NCBI GenBank assembly: GCA_037443205.1 | Contig: JBBIOU010000018.1 | Span: 6,494 to 70,493 of the forward strand | Direction: 5' to 3' | Length of the DNA stretch: 64,000 nucleotides | Source of the DNA: JBBIOU01 sp037443205 | Lineage (GTDB): Bacteria > Bacteroidota > Bacteroidia > Flavobacteriales_D > UBA2798 | Notes under the pieces: model-generated | What the model was told of the DNA's origin: nothing | Database searches by the model: none | What the model saw: the letters and a program-made list of their open reading frames with translations, nothing else | Made by a program: the position numbers and the translations under genes | Shown here: positions 28,429-36,382 of the stretch, in pieces | Position numbering within the stretch: the first letter of the stretch is position 1 | Layout: each line of letters starts with the position of its first letter

Positions 28429-28971
28429 TCATTTACTGTTTTTTTCCCTGATTTTTTTTACCGCAAAAACCGCCCCAAAAAGCAATATCGAAAAACCAAT
28501 AAACACCACAAAAGCATTCATCCAGCTTATGGCGCTTTTTAATATTACAATAAATACAATAGCTACTAAAAAAACAGTAGCTACTTCGTTCCAGATACGC
28601 AGCTTAATAGAAGAAAATTTTACTACATCATTTTGTAATAAACGAAACAGGTAATGGCAAATAAAATGATAGATTAATAACCCCAGCACAAAACCCAACT
28701 TAACCTGCATAAAAGACATTTGCAACAATGCCGGGTTAAGTAGCAACATCCAAAAACCAAAAGTTAGCGTAAGCACCATAGATGGCCAGGTAATACCATA
28801 CCAAAGCGGGCGAGAATTTTTTTTGTATGCAGCAGTTAAGATACTTCTCTCGGGCTCTTGTTTTAAATAGCTTTCTGTTTGATAAATAAATAAACGAACT
28901 ATATAAAACAAACCCGCAAACCAGGTAATTACAAAAATAATATGCAGGGCTTTTACGGTTGAATAATCCAT
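28429..28971 (-). CDS. hemJ: HemJ-type protoporphyrinogen oxidase / CopD-family membrane protein
   Basis: 180 residues from the ATG at 28971; an upstream ATG (29010) would add 13 residues ahead of the typical start DYSTVKALHIIFVITWFAG. Four or five helices are seen. His10 in KALHIIFV and the YIVRLFIYQTE segment with its Arg match HemJ, which oxidises protoporphyrinogen IX in heme synthesis. The Cys-poor C-terminus ends in a Lys-rich tail. It diverges from the thioesterase gene, and its 3' end is beside the 132-bp repeat. Confidence 0.85.
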   Translation of the reverse strand: MDYSTVKALHIIFVITWFAGLFYIVRLFIYQTESYLKQEPERSILTAAYKKNSRPLWYGITWPSMVLTLTFGFWMLLLNPALLQMSFMQVKLGFVLGLLIYHFICHYLFRLLQNDVVKFSSIKLRIWNEVATVFLVAIVFIVILKSAISWMNAFVVFIGFSILLFGAVFAVKKIREKNSK

Positions 28972-29003
28972 GTAAGCAAAGGTACAACCTAAATACAATA
29001 GTT

Positions 29004-29032
29004 TTTGCAACAGATATAAAAAATTACCTTTG
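29004..29032 (+). promoter_or_regulatory. Promoter of the acyl-CoA thioesterase gene
   Basis: TTTG at 29004-29007 and TACCTTTG at 29025-29032, 17 bases apart. The -7 box ends 14 bases before the ATG, giving a leader of about 10 bases. Confidence 0.5.
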
Positions 29033-29046
29033 CAAAAATATTTTAC

Positions 29047-29556
29047 ATGAAAACCAAAACTCCGTCAGAAAGTTTAACCATTACCACCAAAGTAGTACTG
29101 CCTAACGATACCAATCAATTAAATAACCTCTTTGGAGGAAGTTTACTCGCCTGGATGGACGAAACGGCTGCCGTATGTGCACACAGACATTGCCGCAGAG
29201 TTGTAGTTACTGCCTCTATTAACAACGTAGCATTTAAGCAACCCATTAATTTTGGGGAAATAGTTACCCTGGAAGCAAAAGTTACGCGGGCTTTTAACAG
29301 CTCTATGGAAGTATGGATAGATGTATTTGTAGAAGACCGCATTTCGGGTAAAAGAAAAAAATGCAATGAAGCCATTTTTAATTTTGTTGCTGTTGATCAA
29401 AATGGCGCACCCATTGAAGTGCCCCAAATACAACCCGAAACCGAAGAAGAAAAAAAACGCTATGAAGGAGCCTTACGCAGAAGACAATTGAGTTTAATAT
29501 TGGCCGGAAAAATGAAACCCGATGACGCTACCGAATTGAAAGCGCTTTTTCAATAA
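29047..29556 (+). CDS. Acyl-CoA thioesterase, hotdog fold (YciA-like)
   Basis: 169 residues. The pattern DTNQLNNLFGGSLLAWMDE at about 21-39, with the Asn and Asp that act in YciA/BACH-type thioesterases, is followed by VVTASINNVAFKQPINFGE and the strand EVWIDVFVEDR. These enzymes hydrolyse acyl-CoA to free acid and CoA, often as a release valve. It has its own promoter. Its 3' end overlaps the convergent glycosyltransferase gene by 29 bases. Confidence 0.9.
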   Translation: MKTKTPSESLTITTKVVLPNDTNQLNNLFGGSLLAWMDETAAVCAHRHCRRVVVTASINNVAFKQPINFGEIVTLEAKVTRAFNSSMEVWIDVFVEDRISGKRKKCNEAIFNFVAVDQNGAPIEVPQIQPETEEEKKRYEGALRRRQLSLILAGKMKPDDATELKALFQ

Positions 29557-30553
29557 AACCCATTATTTTAAACTCATCCTGGCGATTCATGCAATTAAAA
29601 TGTTTTTTAGGACATTGCTTAAAACCAATTTTTGAACAAGGTCTGCAGCTTAAACCATTTACCTCAGAGATGAATAAATTTCGGTTTTCGCTATTTTTTG
29701 CCGACAGCAATTCTGAGTTACTTAAAGTTTTTCCAAAATAGGGGTACATGCCAAATTCGGGGATGGTGCTGCCCCAAAGCGATACAATGGTTTTTTGGTA
29801 CGCTGCCGCAATATGCATCATGCCTGTGTCGTGGCTGATAACAAGCGCTGCATTTTTTATAAGTCCTGCAGATTCATAGATATTTAATTTGCCGCAAAAA
29901 TTTAATACATGCCCGCAAGCCAAAGAAATTTGTTCGCCCATAGCGGTATCATTTTTACCTCCTAATAAAACCACCGGATAGTTAATTTTAAGGCACAAGC
30001 TTATTATTTTTTCTGCCGGCATTTGTTTGGTAGCAAATTGCGCTCCTATAGCTACAGCAATATAATCATGCGGCTTTAATTGCGGGGCAATATCTTCCAA
30101 TTTTACCTCCGGGGTAAAAAAATTCAGACCTTCATTGTCATTATAAACTTCTAAATTTTTTACCGCTTCAAAGTATCTGTCAACAACATGCACCGGTGGC
30201 AAAACTTTGACATTTTTAAAATTAACCGCAAGCCATTTTTTTATATTTATCTTAGGGAATGCATAAAACTTACTTTTTACCCGCAGTTTAATCAATCGGG
30301 TTCTTAAGTTGTTATGCAAATCAATAATATATGTGTATTGCTCGCTTTTAATTTGTTTAATAAGCACATCCAAATCATCATCAAGCAACAATAATTTATT
30401 GATATAAGGATTTAAAGCTACTAACCCGGCATATTGCTTTTTGGTGCAAAAGTGCAATTCTGCATGGGGATATTTTTTTCTGACGCATCTTACAACAGGA
30501 CTGGTAAGCACTATATCACCAATGGAGCTAAAGCGTATAATTAATATTTTCAC
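29528..30553 (-). CDS. Glycosyltransferase family 9 (heptosyltransferase-like)
   Basis: 341 residues. I chose the GTG at 30553, giving the usual start KILIIRFSSIGDIVLTSP; a TTG two codons earlier is possible. The GT-B C-terminal half has VAIGAQFATKQMP, VVLLGGKND and ISHDTGMMHIAAA, which bind the sugar nucleotide. Family members add heptose or related sugars to lipid A core. The Cys-rich tail (GLSCRPCSKIGFKQC) is common in Bacteroidota members. Acceptor and sugar are unknown. It diverges from tatD with about 55 bases between. Confidence 0.9.
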   Translation of the reverse strand: MKILIIRFSSIGDIVLTSPVVRCVRKKYPHAELHFCTKKQYAGLVALNPYINKLLLLDDDLDVLIKQIKSEQYTYIIDLHNNLRTRLIKLRVKSKFYAFPKINIKKWLAVNFKNVKVLPPVHVVDRYFEAVKNLEVYNDNEGLNFFTPEVKLEDIAPQLKPHDYIAVAIGAQFATKQMPAEKIISLCLKINYPVVLLGGKNDTAMGEQISLACGHVLNFCGKLNIYESAGLIKNAALVISHDTGMMHIAAAYQKTIVSLWGSTIPEFGMYPYFGKTLSNSELLSAKNSENRNLFISEVNGLSCRPCSKIGFKQCPKKHFNCMNRQDEFKIMGFIEKALSIR

Positions 30554-30608
30554 ATCCAAAAATAATAACTATAAACATGCGCAACAATAATATTTCTACA
30601 TTCGCATT

Positions 30609-31385
30609 ATGCAATTCATAGATACACATTGCCATTTGTATGCCAGCGAGTTTAGCAATGATATAGATGCAGTAATTAACGCTGCACGTAAAAATAATAT
30701 TTGCAAAATCTTTCTGCCTAATATTGACCCGGAAAGCATTCAAAGTATGCATCAATTAGCCGAATCAGATAAGCAATTATTTTATCCCATGATGGGACTT
30801 CATCCCTGCTCGGTAAAAACTGATTATGAAAAACAACTCGAAATAATAGAGCATCATCTCCTTTCGGGATATAAATACTATGGCATTGGCGAAACAGGCA
30901 TAGATTTATACTGGGATAAAACTTATTTGAACGAACAAAAAAAATCCTTTATTCAACATATTATATGGGCTAAAAAATACCGCTTACCCTTAATTATTCA
31001 TGTCCGGGAATCGTTTGATGAAGTTTTAGAAATACTTGACACACATAATGATAATACTCTGAAAGGTATTTTTCATTGTTTTACAGGAACTCTTGAACAG
31101 GCCAGACACATTATTAATTACGGAGGCTTTTTACTGGGTATTGGCGGAGTACTTACCTTTAAAAGCAGCAACTTGCCCCAGGTACTTACAAACATACCCA
31201 TTGAAAAAATTGTTTTGGAAACAGACGCTCCCTATTTGGCTCCGGTACCTTTTCGGGGAAAAAGAAACGAACCCGCTTATTTATTTTACATTGCACAAAA
31301 ATTAGCCGATATTTACAACCTTAGCTTAGCAGAAACTGCCCGCATAACCAGCCAAAATGCAAACCATATTTTTTGTACTTCATGA
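30609..31385 (+). CDS. tatD: TatD family metal-dependent DNase
   Basis: 258 residues. Metal-binding motifs in order: DTHCHLYA near residue 5, GIGETGIDLYWD with its Glu, IIHVRES, GIFHCFTGT and ETDAPYL. TatD enzymes are 3'-5' exonucleases or endonucleases of the amidohydrolase fold, implicated in DNA repair and turnover. The stop overlaps the asparaginase start by four bases (ATGA). The pair is translationally coupled. Confidence 0.95.
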   Translation: MQFIDTHCHLYASEFSNDIDAVINAARKNNICKIFLPNIDPESIQSMHQLAESDKQLFYPMMGLHPCSVKTDYEKQLEIIEHHLLSGYKYYGIGETGIDLYWDKTYLNEQKKSFIQHIIWAKKYRLPLIIHVRESFDEVLEILDTHNDNTLKGIFHCFTGTLEQARHIINYGGFLLGIGGVLTFKSSNLPQVLTNIPIEKIVLETDAPYLAPVPFRGKRNEPAYLFYIAQKLADIYNLSLAETARITSQNANHIFCTS

Positions 31386-32413
31386 GTAAATCGAACATAC
31401 TGCTTATTTATACCGGTGGAACCATAGGAATGATAGAAGACGCCCAAAGCGGGCAACTAAAACCCTTTAATTTTAAATACCTGTATAAACAGGTACCCGA
31501 GCTGAAAAGATTGCCGGTGAACATCAAAACCGAATCTTTTCTCAAACCCATAGATTCATCCGACATGAATCCCCAATATTGGTTGGAAATAGTTAGAATT
31601 ATAGAAAAAAACTACATACTTTTTGATGGTTTTGTGATTTTACACGGGTCTGATACCATGGCATATACTGCCTCTGCTTTAAGTTTTTTACTCGAAAATT
31701 TATCTAAACCGGTAATATTAACCGGCTCGCAATTACCCATAGGTAAAATACGTACCGATGGCAAAGAAAATCTGATTACAGCCATAGAAATTGCTGCCGC
31801 AAAAAACAACAAAGGTCAAGCCTTGGTTCCGGAAGTATGCATCTACTTTGAATACAGACTGCTACGCGGCAATCGTACCACAAAAATCAGCGCTGCTCAC
31901 TTTAATGCCTTTGCATCAGGCAACTATCCTTTTTTAGCCACAGCCGGGGTAGATATTATTTATAATTTTTCGGTAATCAGAAAACCGACTAACTTAACAT
32001 TTAAAACTTACAAACTTATTAATAATCAGGTAGCTATTTTAAAAATTTTTCCGGGCATACAAGCTGAAACCGTTGAATGTATTGCAAAAACACCGGGACT
32101 TAAGGGGCTTATTATCGAAACTTTTGGTGCCGGCAACACCACCACCGACAAACGCTTTTTAAACGCTATCCATAAAGTTATCCGGTCGGGAATCATCGTT
32201 TGCAACGTAACACAATGCAGCAGTGGATTTGTAGAGCAAGGCAAATACCAAACCAGCTTAGCACTAAAAAATATGGGAGTGATAGGCGCAGCCGACATGA
32301 CCACCGAAGCCGCATTAACCAAACTTATGTGGTTACTGGCCCATTCGTCCAACCCTAAACAAATAAAAAAACTGTTTACTAAAAACCTGAGGGGGGAACT
32401 TACCGAAAACTAA
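31382..32413 (+). CDS. ansA: Type I (cytoplasmic) L-asparaginase
   Basis: 343 residues from the ATG at 31382; a TTG three codons earlier lies inside tatD and is less likely. The two catalytic threonine motifs are LLIYTGGTIGM near the start and ILHGSDTMAYTAS at about 83-95, with the Lys of the second triad in IGKIRTDGKENL. No signal peptide, as expected for the type I enzyme. It hydrolyses asparagine to aspartate and ammonia. Coupled to tatD by a 4-base overlap. Confidence 0.94.
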   Translation: MSKSNILLIYTGGTIGMIEDAQSGQLKPFNFKYLYKQVPELKRLPVNIKTESFLKPIDSSDMNPQYWLEIVRIIEKNYILFDGFVILHGSDTMAYTASALSFLLENLSKPVILTGSQLPIGKIRTDGKENLITAIEIAAAKNNKGQALVPEVCIYFEYRLLRGNRTTKISAAHFNAFASGNYPFLATAGVDIIYNFSVIRKPTNLTFKTYKLINNQVAILKIFPGIQAETVECIAKTPGLKGLIIETFGAGNTTTDKRFLNAIHKVIRSGIIVCNVTQCSSGFVEQGKYQTSLALKNMGVIGAADMTTEAALTKLMWLLAHSSNPKQIKKLFTKNLRGELTEN

Positions 32414-32519
32414 GCATTTTTAAACCTTAATATTTTTGTAAACGACATATTTTGACAATGTGTAATATTTTTTAGTAATTTGCCCGCTGTTTTAAAAAGT
32501 TCTTTACATATATACCCAT

Positions 32520-32607
32520 GGAGAGGTGGCCGAGTGGTTGAAGGCGCACGCCTGGAAAGTGTGTTTACGCCAAAAGCGTAACGAGGGTTCGAATCCCTCT
32601 CTCTCCG
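32520..32607 (+). tRNA. tRNA-Ser (anticodon GGA)
   Basis: Acceptor stem 32520-32526 pairs with 32600-32606, with one terminal G-U. The anticodon stem CACGC/GTGTG (32547-32551, 32559-32563) holds loop CTGGAAA with anticodon GGA at 32554-32556. A long variable arm TTACGC...GCGTAA is diagnostic of a class II tRNA, here Ser. The T arm GAGGG-TTCGAAT-CCCTC is at 32583-32599 and the discriminator is G32607. CCA is not encoded (CTA follows). Its 3' end is partly duplicated downstream. Confidence 0.96.
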
Positions 32608-32623
32608 CTAAGGAGTAAAGAGT
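32592..32623 (+). repeat. Direct repeat, copy 1 (tRNA-Ser 3' end plus flank)
   Basis: 32 bases covering the 3' half of the T arm, the acceptor strand and 16 bases beyond the tRNA. Identical to 32719-32750. The next ~30 bases of both copies are also similar (AACAGGATTCGAACGAA against AACGGATTTGAACGAA). Confidence 0.9.
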
Positions 32624-32718
32624 TAGCCAAACAGGATTCGAACGAAGGGATGGAAAAGGGTTCGAAACGAACGAAGTGAGTTAGCGAATTCCTTATAGAA
32701 AAGAATCGTCTCATTCGC

Positions 32719-32750
32719 AATCCCTCTCTCTCCGCTAAGGAGTAAAGAGT
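32719..32750 (+). repeat. Direct repeat, copy 2 of the tRNA-Ser 3' end
   Basis: Exact copy of 32592-32623, 127 bases downstream, without the rest of a tRNA. The 95 bases between carry no gene. This is the footprint left by tRNA-targeted integration and deletion, or by local duplication. Confidence 0.9.
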
Positions 32751-32813
32751 AAATTATAACGGATTTGAACGAAAATATTTTTTACCACTTTACTCCAATA
32801 ACAAACCGTTAGT

Positions 32814-32821
32814 TAACTTTG
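32814..32821 (+). promoter_or_regulatory. Putative -7 box of the exbB-exbD operon
   Basis: TAACTTTG, matching TAnnTTTG, 60 bases before the ATG at 32882. No convincing -33 element. Confidence 0.4.
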
Positions 32822-32881
32822 TAGATGCAAAAACAATTAAACAATAAAAAGCAAGTTTTTTAAAACCAATACCCAAACAAC

Positions 32882-33685
32882 ATGAAAAAGTTATTCTCAT
32901 TCATTGCCCTTTCAGGTTTCCTGTTTTTAGGAACAATAGTTAAAGCAGAGGATTCTATACCAAGTAATACCTCAGGTACAGCAACAACTACGGTAACCGC
33001 CAAAACTGATGCGCAACCCCAGGAAAAAGTTGTTGAAGCAACAACCTCTCAGGTAATTAAACAAAAATTTATTGAGGGCGGACCAATCTGGATGGCTCCG
33101 GTATTATTGTGTTTAATTCTTGGATTAGCTATTTGTATAGAAAGAATTATTTATTTGAATATGGCCACCACCAATACCGATAAACTTTTAAGCAAAATTG
33201 AAGATGCCCTGAAAAATGGTGGTGTTGAAAGCGCCAAAGAAATATGCCGTAACACCCGCGGCCCTGTTGCATCTATTTTTTATCAAGGATTAGATCGCAG
33301 CGAAGAAGGTTTGGAGATGGTAGAAAAATCTATCTTAGCTTATGGCAGTGTGCAAACCGGACAATTAGAAAAAGGACTTAGCTGGATTGCCTTATTTATT
33401 GCACTTGCTCCCATGCTCGGGTTCTTAGGTACCGTAATTGGTATGATTGGCGCATTTGATGCTATTGCGATAGCCAAAAACATTTCGCCTGATGTTGTAG
33501 CAGGTGGTATTAAAGTTGCCTTATTAACCACAGTTGCCGGTCTTATTGTGGCAATTGTACTGCAGATATTTTACAATTACATCGTTTCAAAAATTGATGG
33601 AATCATTAACGAAATGGAAGATTCATCCATTAATTTTATGGATATACTTATCAAAAGTAAAGTAGTTGCTGAAGGCAGCAAGTAA
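32882..33685 (+). CDS. exbB: MotA/TolQ/ExbB proton-channel family protein
   Basis: 267 residues. A cleavable-looking signal (LFSFIALSGFLFLGTIVKAE) and a Thr/Ala-rich linker precede three helices: GPIWMAPVLLCLILGLAICIE (helix 1, about 67-87), WIALFIALAPMLGFLGTVIG (helix 2) and VALLTTVAGLIVAIVLQI (helix 3). The LGTVIGMIGAF motif with its conserved Thr and Gly is typical of ExbB/TolQ. With ExbD it converts proton-motive force into work for TonB or a related system. It is first in a four-gene operon with two exbD genes. Confidence 0.93.
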   Translation: MKKLFSFIALSGFLFLGTIVKAEDSIPSNTSGTATTTVTAKTDAQPQEKVVEATTSQVIKQKFIEGGPIWMAPVLLCLILGLAICIERIIYLNMATTNTDKLLSKIEDALKNGGVESAKEICRNTRGPVASIFYQGLDRSEEGLEMVEKSILAYGSVQTGQLEKGLSWIALFIALAPMLGFLGTVIGMIGAFDAIAIAKNISPDVVAGGIKVALLTTVAGLIVAIVLQIFYNYIVSKIDGIINEMEDSSINFMDILIKSKVVAEGSK

Positions 33686-33707
33686 TTTTCTAACTAACAA
33701 TATTATT

Positions 33708-34172
33708 ATGAGCGAAAAGATTTTAAAATTAAGCACCATTTTACTAAAAAGAGCCATTCAGCTAACAGGCATTGTATTGTGTGTAATTATTTTTATGGGA
33801 GAAAAAACTGACCCTGAAACCGGCACAGAACTACATGCCATGGGTGCTATTGGCACTTCAATAAGCATGGTTACCTGGATAATCTCCGCTTGTTTTATTT
33901 TTTGGGTAATTTTTGCCGTATATAAAGTAATCAGCCGGCCTAAAAAAAGCATTAACAGCCTTATTGGTATTGCAGTTATGGCAATTATTGCAATCATTTC
34001 CTGGTCTATTGCTACTGATGAAGTATTACTAAGCTGGGTAAAAAGCGGTAATCCCGATTTTACTCCGGCCAACAGTAAATTCTCCGATTTTGGCCTCAAT
34101 ATGCTATATATTACTTTTGGCTTATTGGTTTTAACCATTATTTACGCAGAAGTTTCTAAACTCTTCAAATAA
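33708..34172 (+). CDS. Membrane protein of the Exb operon, unknown function
   Basis: 154 residues from the ATG at 33708; earlier in-frame starts overlap exbB and are less likely. Four predicted helices: AIQLTGIVLCVIIFMG, IGTSISMVTWIISACFIFWV, GIAVMAIIAIISWSIA and LNMLYITFGLLVLTIIYAEV. I recognise no named family, but a membrane gene in this place, between exbB and the exbD pair, is familiar from Bacteroidota. Its operon position (22 bases after exbB, 7 bases before exbD) implies a part in the same energy-transduction complex. Confidence 0.65.
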   Translation: MSEKILKLSTILLKRAIQLTGIVLCVIIFMGEKTDPETGTELHAMGAIGTSISMVTWIISACFIFWVIFAVYKVISRPKKSINSLIGIAVMAIIAIISWSIATDEVLLSWVKSGNPDFTPANSKFSDFGLNMLYITFGLLVLTIIYAEVSKLFK

Positions 34173-34179
34173 TTATACC

Positions 34180-34917
34180 ATGGCAAGAAGAGAGATAGGA
34201 GAAATAAATGCAGGTTCGATGGCTGATATAGCCTTTCTATTGCTGATTTTCTTTTTGGTTACTACCACCATGGAAACCGATGAGGGTATTACCCGCATTT
34301 TACCTCAAAAATGGCCTAAAGATATCCCGATACCTGAAATTGATATAAGAAAAAGAGATGTGTTTGAAGTACTGGTAAATGCCGAAGATTATTTATATGT
34401 GGAGGAAAAATATGTTGATTTGAAAGACATATACCCTATGTGTAAGGAGTTTATGACAAACCCGGAAAACAAGGAAGATTTACCGGAAATGATTTTGGTA
34501 ACCGAAGAGCTGGCAAAGGAAAAAGTAAATTTCTTTATGGAAGAAATTAAGAAAGACTCTATAAACAACAATGGTAAAATGGCTGCCTTGTTAAATGCCG
34601 ACCTAAAAGACTGGCAGGATAAACTGCTTGCCGTACAGGTTAATAAAGAGCCTTTCAGAACATTGCCTAAGTTTGCCGTAATATCACTGCAAAACAACAC
34701 AGGTACCTCCTATAAAATGTATATTGATGTGCAAAATGAATTGCAGCGTGTAATTAATGACTTAAGAGATGAAAAATCAAAACAGCTTTTTAATAAAAGC
34801 TATTTTGAACTGGATGAAAAAAATGAAGAAGACAAAATAAAGTTAAGAGTGTTAAGGGCTATCTATCCTCAAAAAATTGCAGAAAAAGAACCTTCTAACC
34901 TTGGCGATACTTATTAA
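34180..34917 (+). CDS. exbD: ExbD/TolR family protein, long form
   Basis: 245 residues, longer than classical ExbD (~140). The single helix with the protonatable Asp is SMADIAFLLLIFFLVTTTM at about 13-31, followed by a periplasmic domain. A ~100-residue Lys/Glu-rich insert (about 85-150) separates two parts of the usual ExbD periplasmic fold, which resumes at KFAVISLQNNTGTSYKMY and continues to NELQRVINDLRDE. The insert is a plausible docking element. The next gene encodes a second, shorter ExbD, so the complex may be heteromeric. Confidence 0.9.
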   Translation: MARREIGEINAGSMADIAFLLLIFFLVTTTMETDEGITRILPQKWPKDIPIPEIDIRKRDVFEVLVNAEDYLYVEEKYVDLKDIYPMCKEFMTNPENKEDLPEMILVTEELAKEKVNFFMEEIKKDSINNNGKMAALLNADLKDWQDKLLAVQVNKEPFRTLPKFAVISLQNNTGTSYKMYIDVQNELQRVINDLRDEKSKQLFNKSYFELDEKNEEDKIKLRVLRAIYPQKIAEKEPSNLGDTY

Positions 34918-34929
34918 AATAAATTGACT

Positions 34930-35397
34930 ATGTCTAAATTCAGAAAAAAAGGTAAAAAAAGCGCCCCCGGAGTTTCTACGGCTTCCTTGCCCGATATTGT
35001 GTTTATGCTGCTTTTCTTTTTCATGGTTACTACCACCATGCGCGAAGTTGATTTAAAACTGGAAATTAAAAAACCCGAAGCCAGTGAAATAGTTAAATTA
35101 GAAAACAAATCGTTGGTTGATTATATATATGTTGGTTTCCCTTTAAGCCCCGAAAAATATGGTAATAACCCGCGCATACAATTAGAAGATCAGATAGTAA
35201 ACAGCACCACAGATATTGGACCCTGGAAAAAAAGAAGAAACCTGTTGCGAAATGAGGAAGATGTATTGCAGGTTACTAATTCATTAAAAGTAGATGAAAA
35301 AGTACGTATGGGCATCATATCAAAAATCAAAGCTGAACTCAGAGAAATAGATGCGCTGAAAATAAATTATTCTACAGGAAAAAAAACCGAAGAATAA
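34930..35397 (+). CDS. exbD: ExbD/TolR family protein, short form
   Basis: 155 residues from the ATG at 34930 (a TTG two codons earlier is less likely). A basic N-terminus (SKFRKKGKKSAPG) precedes the helix SLPDIVFMLLFFFMVTTTM with the key Asp. The periplasmic part contains DYIYVGFPLSPEKYG and ends RAELREID-like (KAELREIDALKINYSTGKK). Last gene of the Exb operon, 12 bases after the long ExbD. A hairpin at 35459-35485 may end the transcript. Confidence 0.9.
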   Translation: MSKFRKKGKKSAPGVSTASLPDIVFMLLFFFMVTTTMREVDLKLEIKKPEASEIVKLENKSLVDYIYVGFPLSPEKYGNNPRIQLEDQIVNSTTDIGPWKKRRNLLRNEEDVLQVTNSLKVDEKVRMGIISKIKAELREIDALKINYSTGKKTEE

Positions 35398-35428
35398 GTA
35401 TTATACTCATAAAGAATAATATTATAAG

Positions 35429-36334
35429 TTAATACAAGGATTTTTTAAACTTCAGTATACAGGCTGCCCCCAAAAGGCAGCCTGTTATGCTTATAATTAC
35501 TTCCGCTGAATTATTTGCTCCAAAATATTCGATGGTTGAATCTATTTGCCCTGATGCAGCCAAAAAAGCCAATGAAAGACTTAAAAAATTATTGATAAAA
35601 TGCGCCCAGATACTGTATTTAATGTTTCCCGAATAAAGAAACAAATAACCCAATAATAAGCCTAAAAATAAGCGTGGTAAAAAATAATATATTTCCAGAT
35701 GAAAAAAACTAAACACTACAGCGGCCACAAAAACTGCTGTATGTTTGTTTTTAAATATTTCGGTTAATTTATTTTGTAAAAACGTCCTGAACATCAATTC
35801 TTCGCTGATAGCCGGCATAAGTGCAAACACAAATACATTTATTACAAAAACAGAAAAGGAATCGTTATAAATTAATGCTGCACTTAGTTTTGTATTTTCT
35901 GTATTAATTTGTTCCATGAATAAAAATTCATCCGGTAAGGGTAAACGCAGGTTTATATCAAGCAGTAAATTTGCCATAGGTAATGAAAAAATAAAAACCA
36001 GGCTGCACCATATAAGCGGTTTGATAAATACAGATTTATGTAAACAAAGCGTTTGCTGTTGCTTATCACCGCAAAGCCATGACCAAATAACAACCGGTAA
36101 AACCAACATACCCAAATGATTTATAAGGAGCAACCACCTGTAGGTATATTGTGTTTGCACATCGTCAATATTCTCTAAGGCCTGGCTTGCGGCAATGTCA
36201 ATACCGTAAAACAAATACATCAACATTCTGCCGGTTAAAACCGCCATAACACTGCCGGCAATCATTAAAATAAACAGTACAATTAAATGTTGCGAAAAGG
36301 GTTTATCTTTGAGTATTCCTTGTAAATGCCGCAT
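35429..36334 (-). CDS. CPBP family intramembrane metalloprotease (CAAX-like)
   Basis: 301 residues with about eight helices. The three catalytic motifs of the family are present: Glu178-Glu179 in SEELMFRTFLQ (EExxxR), His212 in FSFFHLEIY (FxxxH) and His245 in HFINNFLS. Bacterial CPBP proteases act on membrane or peptide substrates, in some cases bacteriocin self-immunity; the substrate here is unknown. Its TACCTTTG -7 box ends five bases before the ATG, so the message is probably leaderless or nearly so. A hairpin of possible terminator use is encoded in its last codons. Confidence 0.9.
   Translation of the reverse strand: MRHLQGILKDKPFSQHLIVLFILMIAGSVMAVLTGRMLMYLFYGIDIAASQALENIDDVQTQYTYRWLLLINHLGMLVLPVVIWSWLCGDKQQQTLCLHKSVFIKPLIWCSLVFIFSLPMANLLLDINLRLPLPDEFLFMEQINTENTKLSAALIYNDSFSVFVINVFVFALMPAISEELMFRTFLQNKLTEIFKNKHTAVFVAAVVFSFFHLEIYYFLPRLFLGLLLGYLFLYSGNIKYSIWAHFINNFLSLSLAFLAASGQIDSTIEYFGANNSAEVIISITGCLLGAACILKFKKSLY
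35459..35485. terminator. Hairpin between the converging exbD and CPBP genes
   Basis: ACAGGCTGCC and GGCAGCCTGT form a perfect 10-bp stem with a 7-base loop. It lies inside the 3' end of the CPBP coding sequence and 61 bases after exbD. No strong T run follows on either strand. Confidence 0.4.
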
Positions 36335-36339
36335 GGCAG

Positions 36340-36347
36340 CAAAGGTA
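36340..36347 (-). promoter_or_regulatory. -7 box of the CPBP protease gene
   Basis: TACCTTTG on the minus strand, ending 5 bases before the ATG at 36334. A start site about 4-6 bases after the box would give a leaderless message. Confidence 0.5.
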
Positions 36348-36370
36348 ATTATACTTAGCTAAATAAGCCT

Positions 36371-36378
36371 TACCTTTG
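36371..36378 (+). promoter_or_regulatory. -7 box of dusB
   Basis: TACCTTTG on the plus strand, ending 4 bases before the chosen TTG start (36383). Back-to-back with the CPBP promoter; the two boxes are 23 bases apart. Confidence 0.5.
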
Positions 36379-36382
36379 TGTG

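Noticed and set aside
28279..28542. A small gene across the 132-bp repeat
   Set aside because: The frame is mostly repeat DNA, overlaps hemJ on the other strand and has no protein-like pattern.
32700..32760. A second tRNA gene downstream of tRNA-Ser
   Set aside because: Only the T-arm half and acceptor 3' strand are present; no D arm, anticodon arm or 5' acceptor strand can be found in front of them.
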